Assembly (NCBI RefSeq): GCF_036860695.1
Contig: NZ_JAYKGJ010000005.1
Coordinates: 1-64,000 of the forward strand
DNA from: Rosettibacter firmus
Lineage (GTDB): Bacteria > Bacteroidota > Ignavibacteria > Ignavibacteriales > Melioribacteraceae
Length of the DNA: 64,000 nucleotides
Reading direction: 5' to 3'
This document shows, piece by piece, positions 1 through 9,331 of this stretch. The notes under the pieces were generated by a model that saw only the letters and a program-made list of their open reading frames with translations, was not told the DNA's origin and searched no databases. Position 1 is the first letter of the stretch. Each line of letters starts with the position of its first letter. The translations under genes and the position numbers were made by a program.

Positions 1-1719
1 AACACTTTTGGTAGTGGGAAGTTCTATCTTTCTGTTTCATTCACAAAGAACACTACAATTAAGAACTATCCAAATTGTGTATACTACTTGGATGGCAACG
101 TTTGGGTAATAGGCGGAGCCACATTAACGATCGAAAGTGGGGTGCAGGTCAACCTGGGAAATTACAACTTCCATGTTGGTTACTGGAGTAGTGAATCTGG
201 TGTCTTACAAGCTAATGGAGTCACGTTTACTGGGAGTGGTAACGGGATCCTTCAGTTCGAATACACTGCCACCGGGCAATTAATATACTGTGAATTTGCC
301 TATCAACTGAAAGTGAATGCGCGTCAGCAAGCAAATGTTGTTATAAATCAATCAAATTTTGGAGTAATGTGCTCTGTGGAGAATACATCATCTATCGTCT
401 TGAATGCAAAGAATAATTATTGGGGAGATCCCAGTGGGCCAAAACATTCAACAAATCCAAACGGCCAAGGTGCGAGGGTCAGTGATAAGGTAGACTTTAT
501 ACCTTTTAAAACTTCACTTATACCTACTATACTTTATTGGCCAGTAACAGAGACATACACGGTAACTCAGGACTACGGTGCCTACAACGAGATTGGCAAT
601 TCCAAGTACCACACTGGAATTGATTTAGTTACAAGCAATCGATTGGTTGTTGCAACATTTTCTGGTACGGTTCATAGCATTAAGAACAACACGGATGGTT
701 GGGGGAATGCAATAATTATAAATCACGGGGAAGGCATTTACAGTCTGTATGCCCACCTAGCCAGTTTTGCCCAGAATTTCTCCATTGGGCAATTAATCAC
801 GGTTGGGCAACTGATTGGAACGATGGGCAGTACAGGTAACGTAACGGGAGTACATCTCCACTTTGAAGTAAAAACGGATGGTTCGTGGGGTAATGGTTAC
901 ACAGATGATATTCCGGATGGTTATGGATATAAAGATCCACGATTATATATCTTGCCTTTCTTTGAGGCTGATATTTCTCCGGTTGTTGTACGGGTTACAT
1001 CAAATGATACTCTTGATGTGAGATCGGGTCCTTCCCCCGAGTACGCTCTTTTGACTAGACTAATTCCGAATCAACGATATGTAGCTTACAAAGCAAACAG
1101 CAATTGGTACAAAATCTATTTACCAAATGCAAGTGGACCCATCTCAGGTTGGTCGATTAGTACATCGTCACTTACTGAGGAACCTACTGCACGTTATTTG
1201 CAAATAATAAATACAGGCGGTACTGGTCTCTTTGTCAGAACAGAAGCAGGAACGAATTTTCCACCAGTAAAGACAAAGAACGGATTTACAAATCTCAAAG
1301 TCTGGGATGATCAACGTTTTCCAATCATTGACCAAACTACTGTGGGTGGTGTAACATGGTACAAGATAGATTTACCAACTTTGGCCAGTCAATCTCAAGG
1401 GTGGATTAGCGGTGACTTTGTAACTGGAATTGTCAATTCTGATCAAACTATCCCCGAATATTTTTTGCTTCGCCAGAATTATCCTAATCCATTTAATCTT
1501 TCAACCACTATATCATTTGATCTACCATCGAAATCTTTTGTATCATTAAAGGTTTTTGATGTTTTAGGAAAAGAGGTTTCTAATCTTGTTTCTGAAGAGC
1601 TGCCTGCTGGAACATATTCACGACAATGGAATGCGGTAGGTTTAGCAAGTGGAATATATTTCTACCGTTTGCAAGCTGGTTCATTTATAGAAACAAAGAA
1701 ATTAATATTAATGAAATAA
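1..1719 (+). CDS. Secreted M23 (LytM-type) peptidase with SH3-like domains and T9SS tail, 5' end cut by window
   Basis: The reading frame is open from the first base, so the true start lies outside the window; a TTG at 88 is only the first start-like codon. In order: a beta-helix-like stretch ending in an 'NNYWGDPSGP' motif (about residues 138-147 of the visible frame); an M23 metallopeptidase domain with zinc ligands H204, D208 (HxxxD) and the HLH pair H285/H287; two SH3b-like modules (about 325-385 and 400-475); and a type A T9SS C-terminal domain with 'QNYPNPFN'. M23 enzymes cut peptide cross-links in peptidoglycan; the tail predicts export by T9SS and surface anchoring or release. Base composition is richer in G+C than the rest (a 60-base sample at 121-180 is 45%). 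Substrate could be own or foreign cell wall. Domain calls are strong, the biological role is inferred. Confidence 0.88.
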   Translation, partial: NTFGSGKFYLSVSFTKNTTIKNYPNCVYYLDGNVWVIGGATLTIESGVQVNLGNYNFHVGYWSSESGVLQANGVTFTGSGNGILQFEYTATGQLIYCEFAYQLKVNARQQANVVINQSNFGVMCSVENTSSIVLNAKNNYWGDPSGPKHSTNPNGQGARVSDKVDFIPFKTSLIPTILYWPVTETYTVTQDYGAYNEIGNSKYHTGIDLVTSNRLVVATFSGTVHSIKNNTDGWGNAIIINHGEGIYSLYAHLASFAQNFSIGQLITVGQLIGTMGSTGNVTGVHLHFEVKTDGSWGNGYTDDIPDGYGYKDPRLYILPFFEADISPVVVRVTSNDTLDVRSGPSPEYALLTRLIPNQRYVAYKANSNWYKIYLPNASGPISGWSISTSSLTEEPTARYLQIINTGGTGLFVRTEAGTNFPPVKTKNGFTNLKVWDDQRFPIIDQTTVGGVTWYKIDLPTLASQSQGWISGDFVTGIVNSDQTIPEYFLLRQNYPNPFNLSTTISFDLPSKSFVSLKVFDVLGKEVSNLVSEELPAGTYSRQWNAVGLASGIYFYRLQAGSFIETKKLILMK

Positions 1720-1843
1720 AATTTAGCTCTGCTTAAGTCCTGCGTGCATAAATTTTTTAAAATATCTGTGGATATTGAGTAAAGATTAATTGGAAATAGA
1801 TGAAATTAATCTTTTTTATAGTCTAACCACATTTGGGGTAGGT

Positions 1844-3619
1844 ATGAAAAGAAAAATATTATCAACGATTTTTTTCATTCTTTTAGCAATTAATCTTTCA
1901 TTTTCTCAAATACAGAATCCCGAGTGGGTTAATTTTACTGCAAATAAAGATATTAGAGCACTATTAATTGAAGGTAATTACGTCTGGGTTGGGACAACTG
2001 GAGGTTTAGTTAAGGTAAATATGCTTACAGGTGAGAAAGTTAATTATAATAAAATAAACTCACGTCTGCCAGATAATTATGTTAATGCAATAGCCATAGA
2101 TTCACATGGTAACAAATGGATTGGGACATGGGGAGGAGGCTTAGCAAAGTTTGATGGAGTAAACTGGACTGTTTATAACGCATCAAATTCAGATCTGCCA
2201 GCTAATCGGGTTTATGCTATAGCCATAGATTCACAGGGGAACAAATGGATTGGGACTTGGGGAGAAGGCTTAGCAAAGTTTGATGGAGTAAACTGGACTG
2301 TTTATAACGCATCAAATTCAGGTCTGCCATATGATTATGTTTATGCTATAGCCATAGATTTACAGGGGAACAAATGGATTGGGACTTGGGGAGGAGGTTT
2401 AACAAAGTTTGATGGAGTAAACTGGACTGTTTATAACACATCAAATTCAGGTCTGCCAGATAATGATGTTTTTGCAATAGCCATAGATTCACAAGGGAAC
2501 AAATGGATTGGGACATATGGAGGCTTAGCAAAGTTTGATGGTGTAAACTGGATTGTTTATAAAACATGGAATTCAGGTCTGCCATCTAATCGGGTCAGTG
2601 CAATAGCCATAGATTCAGAGGGGAACAAATGGATTGGGACATATAGAGGCTTAGCAAAGTTTGATGGAACAAATTGGACTGTTTATAACACATCAAATTC
2701 AGATTTGCCAGATAATAGTGTTTATGCAATAACTATCGATTCACAAGGGAACAAATGGATTGGGACATATGGAGGCTTAGCAAAGTTTGATGGAACAAAT
2801 TGGACTGTTTACAGCTCATCAAATTCAGGTCTACCAGATGATGAGGTTCTTGCAATAGCCATAGATTCAGAGGGGAACAAATGGATTGGGACAGAGTATG
2901 GAGGCTTAGCAAAGTTTGATGGAGTAAATTGGACTGTTTATGACGAATGGAATTCAGGTTTGCCATCTAATTATGTTAATGCAATAGCCATAGATTCAGA
3001 GGGGAACAAATGGATTGGGACATATGGAGGCTTAGCAAAGTTTGATGGTGTAAACTGGATTGTTTATAAAACATGGAATTCAGGTCTGCCAGATGATGTT
3101 GTTAATGCAATAGCCATAGATTCACAAGGGAACAAATGGATTGGGACTTGGGGTGGAGGCTTAGCAAAGTTTGATGGAGTAAACTGGACTGTTTATAACA
3201 CATTAAATTCAGGTCTGCCAGATAATGATGTTAATGCAATAGTCATAGATTCGCAGGGGGACAAATGGATTGGGACAGATGGTGGAGGCTTAGCAGTGTA
3301 TCGTGAGGGTGGAGTAATACTTGATGTTAATGAGAAAGAAGAAAATACTATGCCTAAGAAATTTTCACTATATCAAAATTATCCTAATCCATTTAATTCA
3401 AGTACAATAATTGAGTTTGAACTCGCAGATATTTCTAATGTTAAACTTGAGTTATATGATGTATTGGGGAGAAAGTTAAGAACAATTATTTCAAATGAAC
3501 TTCAAGCTGGAAGACACCAGTTTAGATTTGATGCTGCTGATTTACCAAGTGGAATTTACTTTTATGTTTTATCAACTAATAAATTTATTGAATCAAAAAA
3601 GATGATGCTAATTAAATAA
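1844..3619 (+). CDS. Secreted beta-propeller repeat protein with T9SS tail
   Basis: The ATG at 1844 follows a GGGGTAGG-like ribosome site and begins a clean signal peptide (MKRK, hydrophobic core, ending LSFSQ), so it is preferred to an upstream in-frame codon at 1790. The 591-residue protein has one degenerate and ten near-identical 42-43-residue repeats of the form 'GLPxxxVxAIAIDSxGNKW' followed by 'IGTxGGLAKFDGxNWTVY', the pattern of two-component-regulator propeller repeats (PF07494). These form beta-propeller blades. The last ~80 residues are a T9SS sorting domain with 'QNYPNPFN'. There is no kinase domain, so it is probably a secreted or surface binding protein; its ligand is unknown. 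Repeats 4 and 8 share 90 identical bases. Confidence 0.85.
   Translation: MKRKILSTIFFILLAINLSFSQIQNPEWVNFTANKDIRALLIEGNYVWVGTTGGLVKVNMLTGEKVNYNKINSRLPDNYVNAIAIDSHGNKWIGTWGGGLAKFDGVNWTVYNASNSDLPANRVYAIAIDSQGNKWIGTWGEGLAKFDGVNWTVYNASNSGLPYDYVYAIAIDLQGNKWIGTWGGGLTKFDGVNWTVYNTSNSGLPDNDVFAIAIDSQGNKWIGTYGGLAKFDGVNWIVYKTWNSGLPSNRVSAIAIDSEGNKWIGTYRGLAKFDGTNWTVYNTSNSDLPDNSVYAITIDSQGNKWIGTYGGLAKFDGTNWTVYSSSNSGLPDDEVLAIAIDSEGNKWIGTEYGGLAKFDGVNWTVYDEWNSGLPSNYVNAIAIDSEGNKWIGTYGGLAKFDGVNWIVYKTWNSGLPDDVVNAIAIDSQGNKWIGTWGGGLAKFDGVNWTVYNTLNSGLPDNDVNAIVIDSQGDKWIGTDGGGLAVYREGGVILDVNEKEENTMPKKFSLYQNYPNPFNSSTIIEFELADISNVKLELYDVLGRKLRTIISNELQAGRHQFRFDAADLPSGIYFYVLSTNKFIESKKMMLIK
2066..3303 (+). repeat. Ten tandem 126-129 bp coding repeats (propeller blades)
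   Basis: Each unit starts with CTGCCA (Leu-Pro) and contains 'GGGAACAAATGGATTGGGAC'. Units differ mainly in codons for the loop residues and in the presence of one extra Gly codon (TWGGG versus TYGG). The segments 2495-2584 and 3002-3091 are identical over 90 bases, which suggests recent duplication or gene conversion inside the array. Confidence 0.95.
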
Positions 3620-4458
3620 TGAACAACAAATCATTTTTTTTATTATAAAACTCAATTGTATTTTAGCCTGATAATCACTTCAAACTTACGAAGTTAGTGA
3701 ATTTTATAAATTAACTTATTTTTACTGCATATTATTAATAAAAAATTAAAGTTAGAAAATTTTTAGTACTTTGTTATTATAAGTATTATTAAGAAAAGCT
3801 TATTATAATAACTAGTTTTTGATTTATCTTTAGTTACATAACCTCATTACAGCAATCTTTTTTCTAAAATTTATAACAAGCCTGATTTAATAGCTGAATG
3901 TTTTTTAACAGCTCTTTTATTAGTAGCATTACATATCTAGTATGTTTTTCTAATTTGCATGTTTGAGGAATCCTGTGTATAAATTTTAGTAACTATCCCT
4001 GTTGGATTGATGACCTGTCCTGTTATTGTAAACTTATTCTATTAGATGACTTTTATATACTGTTAATTAACACGAAGTGTTTTATTGCTCTTATTTTAAT
4101 AGCTATTTTAGTTTTCCATCAGGTGAGAATTTGTTTTTAATTATCTCGTTTAGCTATTTAAGTAATGCTTTTATTATTTTTATTTTGGCTCTGAAATTTT
4201 GATTAAAGTGGGGTAATATTTCTTAAGAATCTATAAATTAAATACAAAGAATGTTTAAAATACATTTTGAGAATATTTTGTTATCTAATTAGGAATATTA
4301 CAGAATAAATTATCTTCATAATTATTAAATAAAAATATTCACTTAAATTAGTAATAGCTTTTTTTAAAAAAATTTATTGCCAATATTAAATACAATTAAA
4401 CTCATTTCAAATAAAATCATTTATAGTTATTTTTATTATGTAATAAGATTGGTTCAAC
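3620..4458. other. Gene-poor AT-rich gap (839 bp)
   Basis: Stops are dense in all frames and no RNA gene, terminator or convincing small gene was recognised. The next gene has no obvious promoter matching TAnnTTTG. It may be decayed coding sequence, but no recognisable family remains. Confidence 0.6.
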
Positions 4459-5301
4459 ATGAAATATTTTGATCCTGTAACACAAGACCCGATTTATGTA
4501 AATAATCGATATTCCTCTTCGATGAGACCAGTAGTTTTTGAAAGCAATGGTTGTAAAGTGTTAGGGACTTTGCTTCTTGCTTCTGGCGAAGAATTACATC
4601 CTGTTATAATTCTATTACATGGATTTCCTGGAAATGAAACTAACATGGACTTAGCTCATGTATTTAGAAGGCAGGGATTTAATGTTCTGATTTTTCACTA
4701 TCGCGGTTGCTGGGGTAGCGAAGGTGATTATTCATGGAAAAATTTAATAGAAGATTTGGATGCAGCAATAAAATTTTTGAGAACAGATGAATCAAAAGAT
4801 TTATACAGAATAGATAGCAAGAAAATTATACTTATTGGTTATAGCATGGGTGGTTTTGCTGCAATGTATTATTCAGTATTCCATAAAGAGATAAAAAATG
4901 TTGCATCAATTGCTGGATTTAATCCAGGAGCTTTTGGTGAAATTTTGGAATTGAGTAAAGAAATTTATGAACATAGTTTAGATAAAATTAATTTTGCAAC
5001 ACAACTTGTTAAAAATACTACAGCAGAAAAATTACTGAATGAATTAATAGAATATAAAAATGAATGGAACTTATTAAATTATGTTAGCAAGTTATCACAA
5101 AAAAATCTTTTACTAATTGCTGCCGAATATGATTCAACAGCTCCACTTGAAATTCACCATATTCCATTAGTTGCAGCACTTAGTCTTATTAATGCTGAAA
5201 ATTTTGTTCAATATGTTCTTGGTTGTGGTCATTCATTTATTGATAAAAGAATTGAACTTGCTAGAATAATTTCAAACTGGTTATCAAGAGTAGAGTTTTA
5301 A
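4459..5301 (+). CDS. Alpha/beta hydrolase (serine hydrolase)
   Basis: A 280-residue cytoplasmic protein without a signal peptide. The alpha/beta-hydrolase fold shows the oxyanion-hole HG turn ('LLHGFPGNE', about residue 53), the nucleophile elbow GYSMGG with S129, the acid D225 ('AAEYDSTAP') and the base H258 ('GCGHSF'), a full catalytic triad. The 'HYRGCWGSEGDYSW' segment is typical of the peptidase S9/acyl-esterase branch. The TAA stop is followed at once by the ATG of the decarboxylase gene, so the two are almost certainly co-transcribed and translationally coupled. Substrate unknown; an amide or ester linked to an aromatic amino acid or amine is an inference from that neighbour only. Confidence 0.85.
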   Translation: MKYFDPVTQDPIYVNNRYSSSMRPVVFESNGCKVLGTLLLASGEELHPVIILLHGFPGNETNMDLAHVFRRQGFNVLIFHYRGCWGSEGDYSWKNLIEDLDAAIKFLRTDESKDLYRIDSKKIILIGYSMGGFAAMYYSVFHKEIKNVASIAGFNPGAFGEILELSKEIYEHSLDKINFATQLVKNTTAEKLLNELIEYKNEWNLLNYVSKLSQKNLLLIAAEYDSTAPLEIHHIPLVAALSLINAENFVQYVLGCGHSFIDKRIELARIISNWLSRVEF

Positions 5302-6750
5302 ATGGAAAAGAAAAAAAATTTATGCGATATGCCTGCTGAAGAGTTTAAAGATGCAGGTTTTAAATTAATTGAATGGTCAGCAAATTATCTTAACAATATT
5401 GAAAAACTTCCTGTTCTGCCTGATATTAAACCTGGTGATATAAAACTAAAATTGCCAACTGAACCACCAGAAAATGGAGAAAAGTTTGATGAAATTATTT
5501 CTGATATCGATAAAATAATTTTACCAGGTATTACTCACTGGCAACATCCAAATTTTATGGCTTATTTTGCTTCAACTGCAAGTGGTCCGGGAATTCTGGC
5601 AGATATTGTTAGTTCAACTTTTAATTCGAATGGAATGGTCTGGAAATCTTCACCTGCATTAACAGAACTTGAACAAACTGTACTTGAATGGTATCGCAAA
5701 ATTTTAAATCTTTCAGAAGAATTCAAAGGTATAATTTACGATACTGCTTCAGTAAGTTCATTACATGGAATTGCAGCTGCACGTGAAAATCTTAATCTTA
5801 ATATAAGAAATAAAGGAATGACAGGAATACCTAAACTTAGACTTTATTGTTCGGAACAAGCACATTCTTCAATTGATAAAGCTGCAATTACACTGGGAAT
5901 TGGTTTAGAAGGAATTAAAAAAATTCCAGTAGATTCTGATTTTCAATTAATTCCAGCCGAACTTGAAAAAGCAATTGAAGATGATATAAAAAATGGAATT
6001 CTTCCTTTTTGCGTAGTAGCTACGATTGGTACAACATCTACAACAAGTGTAGATCCAGTGGACAAAATCGCAGAGATTTGTAAAAAATATAATTTATGGT
6101 TACATGTTGATGCAGCTTATGCTGGAGTTACAGCCATGCTTCCAGAAATGAAAGATTATTTTATAGGAATAAATGAAGCAGATTCTATTGTTACTAATCC
6201 GCACAAATGGCTTTTTGTCCCGATTGACTTAAGTGTATTTTATACAAAAAAACCTGAAGTATTAAAACGAGCTTTTTCACTTGTACCTGAATATTTGAAA
6301 ACAAACGAAGATTCACTGGTCGATAATTTAATGGATTATGGAATTCAACTTGGAAGAAGATTTCGTGCATTGAAGTTATGGTTTGTTATTAGATATTTTG
6401 GAGTAAATGGATTAAAAGAAAGAATTAGAGAACATATTCGTTTAGCAAAACTATTTGCAAGCTGGATTGATGAACATCCAATGTTCGAAAGACTTGCCCC
6501 AACTCATTTTAGCACTGTTTGTTTTAGAGCTAAGATTGATGGAATGAACGAAGATTCCTTAAATAATCTAAATGAAAAATTAATTAATGAGATTAATTCA
6601 ACTGGAAAACTTTTTTTAACTCACACTAAACTTAATAATAAGTTTACTTTAAGACTTGTTGTATCTGGAATAAGACAGGAAGAAAGGCATGTAAAACAAG
6701 CATGGGATTTGATTAATAAGAAATTGCATGAATTAATTAATTTGAAGTAA
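5302..6750 (+). CDS. PLP-dependent group II decarboxylase (aromatic-L-amino-acid decarboxylase type)
   Basis: The 482-residue protein matches the aromatic amino-acid decarboxylase family in length and order. The N-terminal 'HWQHPNFMAYF' (79-89) is the family signature for the substrate-side segment. H188 in 'SEQAHSS' should stack on the cofactor, D270 in 'HVDAAYAG' should bind the pyridine nitrogen, and K302 in 'NPHKW' should form the Schiff base with PLP. The reaction expected is removal of CO2 from an aromatic L-amino acid to give an amine such as tryptamine, tyramine or phenethylamine; which one cannot be read from the sequence. It begins directly after the hydrolase stop codon with no gap. 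Glutamate decarboxylase is less likely because of the AADC-type N-terminus. Confidence 0.9.
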   Translation: MEKKKNLCDMPAEEFKDAGFKLIEWSANYLNNIEKLPVLPDIKPGDIKLKLPTEPPENGEKFDEIISDIDKIILPGITHWQHPNFMAYFASTASGPGILADIVSSTFNSNGMVWKSSPALTELEQTVLEWYRKILNLSEEFKGIIYDTASVSSLHGIAAARENLNLNIRNKGMTGIPKLRLYCSEQAHSSIDKAAITLGIGLEGIKKIPVDSDFQLIPAELEKAIEDDIKNGILPFCVVATIGTTSTTSVDPVDKIAEICKKYNLWLHVDAAYAGVTAMLPEMKDYFIGINEADSIVTNPHKWLFVPIDLSVFYTKKPEVLKRAFSLVPEYLKTNEDSLVDNLMDYGIQLGRRFRALKLWFVIRYFGVNGLKERIREHIRLAKLFASWIDEHPMFERLAPTHFSTVCFRAKIDGMNEDSLNNLNEKLINEINSTGKLFLTHTKLNNKFTLRLVVSGIRQEERHVKQAWDLINKKLHELINLK

Positions 6751-6798
6751 TTTTAAAACACAATATTTTTGTATAAGATAAATTCAAGAGGGCATTCA

Positions 6799-8748
6799 TT
6801 GAAAAATGTTTTTTTGTTTCTACTAAGTTTATCATCTCTTCAAGCTCAGATAAATTTAGATAGTTTACTGAGAGTAAATCCATCACTGCCAGAAACATCT
6901 CAAGTCGATATTCTAATAAATAATTGTTGGTTAATGAGAAATAAAAATCCGCAACTGGCTAAAAAGTACGGCGAAGAAGCAATATCTAAGGCTAAGAAAT
7001 CAAATAAAAAAAATTTACAGGCAAAAGCGATGAATATACTTGGTGTGGTTTATCGTAATCTCGGTGAACATGAAAAAGCATTAGATCTTTTTAATGATGC
7101 ACTCAATATTGCTATAGAAACAAAAGATTCAATTCAAATGGCTTATTCATATAATAATGTTGGAGGTATATATCGACTACAGGGAAATAATTCACTTGCA
7201 CTCGAGTATGTTTATAGAGGTCTTGAGATATTTGAAAAATTTAATCACGCAGAAGGGAAAGCATTTTGTTCTATAAATATTGGTTTGATTTATAAAAATC
7301 AAGAAAACTTTGATCAAGCACTTGAACATTTTATGAATGTTTTGCAATTGAGAAGAAAAACTAAAGATGAACCAGGAATTGCTTTGACATTAATTTTAAT
7401 TGGTGAAACATATATTGCTAAAGAAGATATTAATAATGCACTTAAATTTTATTTACTGGCAGAAGCAAAATATAAAAAACTCAATGATCTTAGAGGACTT
7501 GCATCTGCATGGGGAGGAATTGGTAAAGTATATGAGTTAAAAGGTGAGTATGAAAAAGCAATAAATTATCATACACGAGCATTAAATTACTCGAGAGAAT
7601 TGAATTATTTAGATGGTCAGGTAATGAATCTTAATAGACTTGCTATAATTCATGCAAAATTAAATAAATTAAAAGAAGCAGAAGAATTTTTAAAACAAGC
7701 TAAAAGTCTGGCAAAATACTTAAGTGCAGCCTACCTGGTTCTGGATTGCTATAATCAATGGATCAATTATTATGAAATTATTAATGATTATAAAAACGCA
7801 TTTTATTATAGTAAAAAAATTGACACAGTGAAAGATTCATTAATTAGTAAACAAAATGTTTCTGTAATAAAAACTATGGAATCAATATATAAAGCTGAAA
7901 AATCTGAGAGAGAAAAAGCAATATTACAAAAAGATAAAGAGTTAGCAGAAAAACAACGAGATTATTTTATTCTAATTACACTTTTAATTCTTTTGATAGC
8001 AGTTATTACATATAGTCGTTACATTACAAAGAAAATTGCAAACGAAAAATTGAAGAAACTTAATTTGATGAAAGATACTCTTTTTAGAATTATAGCTCAC
8101 GATTTAAGAAATCCTTTTAGTATAATGTTTGGTTATATAAATTTACTAAAAGATAATTATGACACATTAAACGATGAAGAAAAATTAACCTTCATAACAA
8201 ACATGGGAAAAGCTGCTAAGCAAAATCTTCACTTGCTGGAAAATTTATTATTGTGGTCACGTTTGCAGACTGGCAAACTTGAAGTAAATATGAGAGTATT
8301 AGATTTATATGAAATAATTATTGAAAACTTTTTAGCACTGAGCGAATTAGCAAAAGATAAAAATATAAATCTCGAAACCTCAATCAATGATGAACTGAAA
8401 GTGAAAGCAGATGAAAACATGCTCAATTTTATATTAAAAAACTTAATTCATAATGGGATTAAATATACTCATAAAGGAGGCAAGGTCTATGTAAGTGCAG
8501 AGAAGATGGATAAGTTTGTAAAAATAAATATTGAAGATAATGGTACAGGATTAGATGAGTTAACAAAGAGTAAACTTTTTGAATATGATTTAAATAAAAG
8601 AAAAAATGGTACAGAAGGAGAAGGAGGTTCTGGACTGGGATTAATAATTTGTAAAGAGTTTATAGAAAAGCTTGGTGGAAATTTGTATGTGTTTAGTGAG
8701 CTTAATAAGGGAACAAAATTTTCATTTACATTACCATCTGCAAATTGA
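6799..8748 (+). CDS. TPR-containing sensor histidine kinase
   Basis: I place the start at TTG 6799: AAGAGGG lies 6 bases upstream and the product then begins with a signal peptide (MKNVFLFLLSLSSLQAQ). An in-frame TTG at 6769 has no ribosome site. The 649-residue protein has about seven periplasmic TPR repeats (residues ~50-340), a short coiled segment, one membrane helix ('YFILITLLILLIAVITY', ~393-412), then a HisKA domain with phospho-acceptor H434 in 'IIAHDLRNP' and an HATPase_c domain with the N box ('LIHNGIKYTH'), 'DNGTG' and 'GGSGLGL' boxes. It is a complete kinase with no receiver domain; its partner is not adjacent (the next regulator is on the other strand with its own kinase). TPRs probably bind a protein or peptide signal. 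Confidence 0.9.
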   Translation: MKNVFLFLLSLSSLQAQINLDSLLRVNPSLPETSQVDILINNCWLMRNKNPQLAKKYGEEAISKAKKSNKKNLQAKAMNILGVVYRNLGEHEKALDLFNDALNIAIETKDSIQMAYSYNNVGGIYRLQGNNSLALEYVYRGLEIFEKFNHAEGKAFCSINIGLIYKNQENFDQALEHFMNVLQLRRKTKDEPGIALTLILIGETYIAKEDINNALKFYLLAEAKYKKLNDLRGLASAWGGIGKVYELKGEYEKAINYHTRALNYSRELNYLDGQVMNLNRLAIIHAKLNKLKEAEEFLKQAKSLAKYLSAAYLVLDCYNQWINYYEIINDYKNAFYYSKKIDTVKDSLISKQNVSVIKTMESIYKAEKSEREKAILQKDKELAEKQRDYFILITLLILLIAVITYSRYITKKIANEKLKKLNLMKDTLFRIIAHDLRNPFSIMFGYINLLKDNYDTLNDEEKLTFITNMGKAAKQNLHLLENLLLWSRLQTGKLEVNMRVLDLYEIIIENFLALSELAKDKNINLETSINDELKVKADENMLNFILKNLIHNGIKYTHKGGKVYVSAEKMDKFVKINIEDNGTGLDELTKSKLFEYDLNKRKNGTEGEGGSGLGLIICKEFIEKLGGNLYVFSELNKGTKFSFTLPSAN

Positions 8749-9331
8749 ATTCTATAGCATCAAATAATAATACTTAATTTTCTGAAATATCATTTGTTTA
8801 AGAAATTATATAATTAATTACTGGTTCAAGAGAGCCAATACAACGAAATTGTTTTATAAAGTTTGCAACAAAGAAAAAATTATTATCACTATTTAATAAA
8901 GTAGCTACATCTATTAAAATATTTTTCCCTTAAGTATACTTCTAAATTATTAAGTTTTTTGTCTTGTAAAAAAAACAATATTGCTATTTAAACGTTCCCT
9001 TAAATATCTCTTCTAAAGTTGATTTAGTTGAGTTGTGACAATTATGAACTATTAATTTGATGGTTTATTTAATTTTCTTTTAAGTAATGACTTTAAAAAT
9101 TGCATATAAGAAAATTTGTTTTCTAAACGAGTCGGCGAATGATCAATAATTTCTTTTGCTGGTTTATTTAATCAAAGCATTGTTAATATTAGCTGATTCT
9201 TTCCTTTGTGTTTGATTTTTTCTTTCATCTTTTACAGGAAAAAATTCAATCTATCCATAGGTTTGAATTTTCTTGAGTTATTTTCCTTAAATGAAATAGT
9301 TCAACTATTTCCAGTATCTTATCAGGATATA
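8749..9331. other. Gene-poor AT-rich gap (583 bp) with short repeats
   Basis: No gene is supported. Two similar 22-23 base segments occur at 8925-8946 and 8995-9017 (both start TTCCCTTAA and end CTTCTAAA). A 36-base segment at 9280-9315 is repeated at 12864-12899 (31 of 36 identical) in another gap. These suggest decayed or duplicated sequence rather than random spacer. Confidence 0.55.
9280..9315. repeat. Interspersed 36-bp repeat, copy 1
   Basis: Matches 12864-12899 at 31 of 36 positions. The core GAAATAGTTCAACTATTTC is a near-perfect palindrome with a 1-base centre. Read on the minus strand both copies encode similar peptides (LEI-V/A-E-L/Q-FHLRK), so it may instead be a remnant of a duplicated gene. 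Confidence 0.5.

Noticed and set aside
2346-2966. Two minus-strand frames of 77-79 codons with repeated peptide units
   Set aside because: They are the antisense of the propeller repeats and owe their repeated look to the plus-strand array.
2066-3303. Regular direct repeats resembling a CRISPR array
   Set aside because: The units are 126-129 bp, in frame, encode propeller blades and have no unique spacers.
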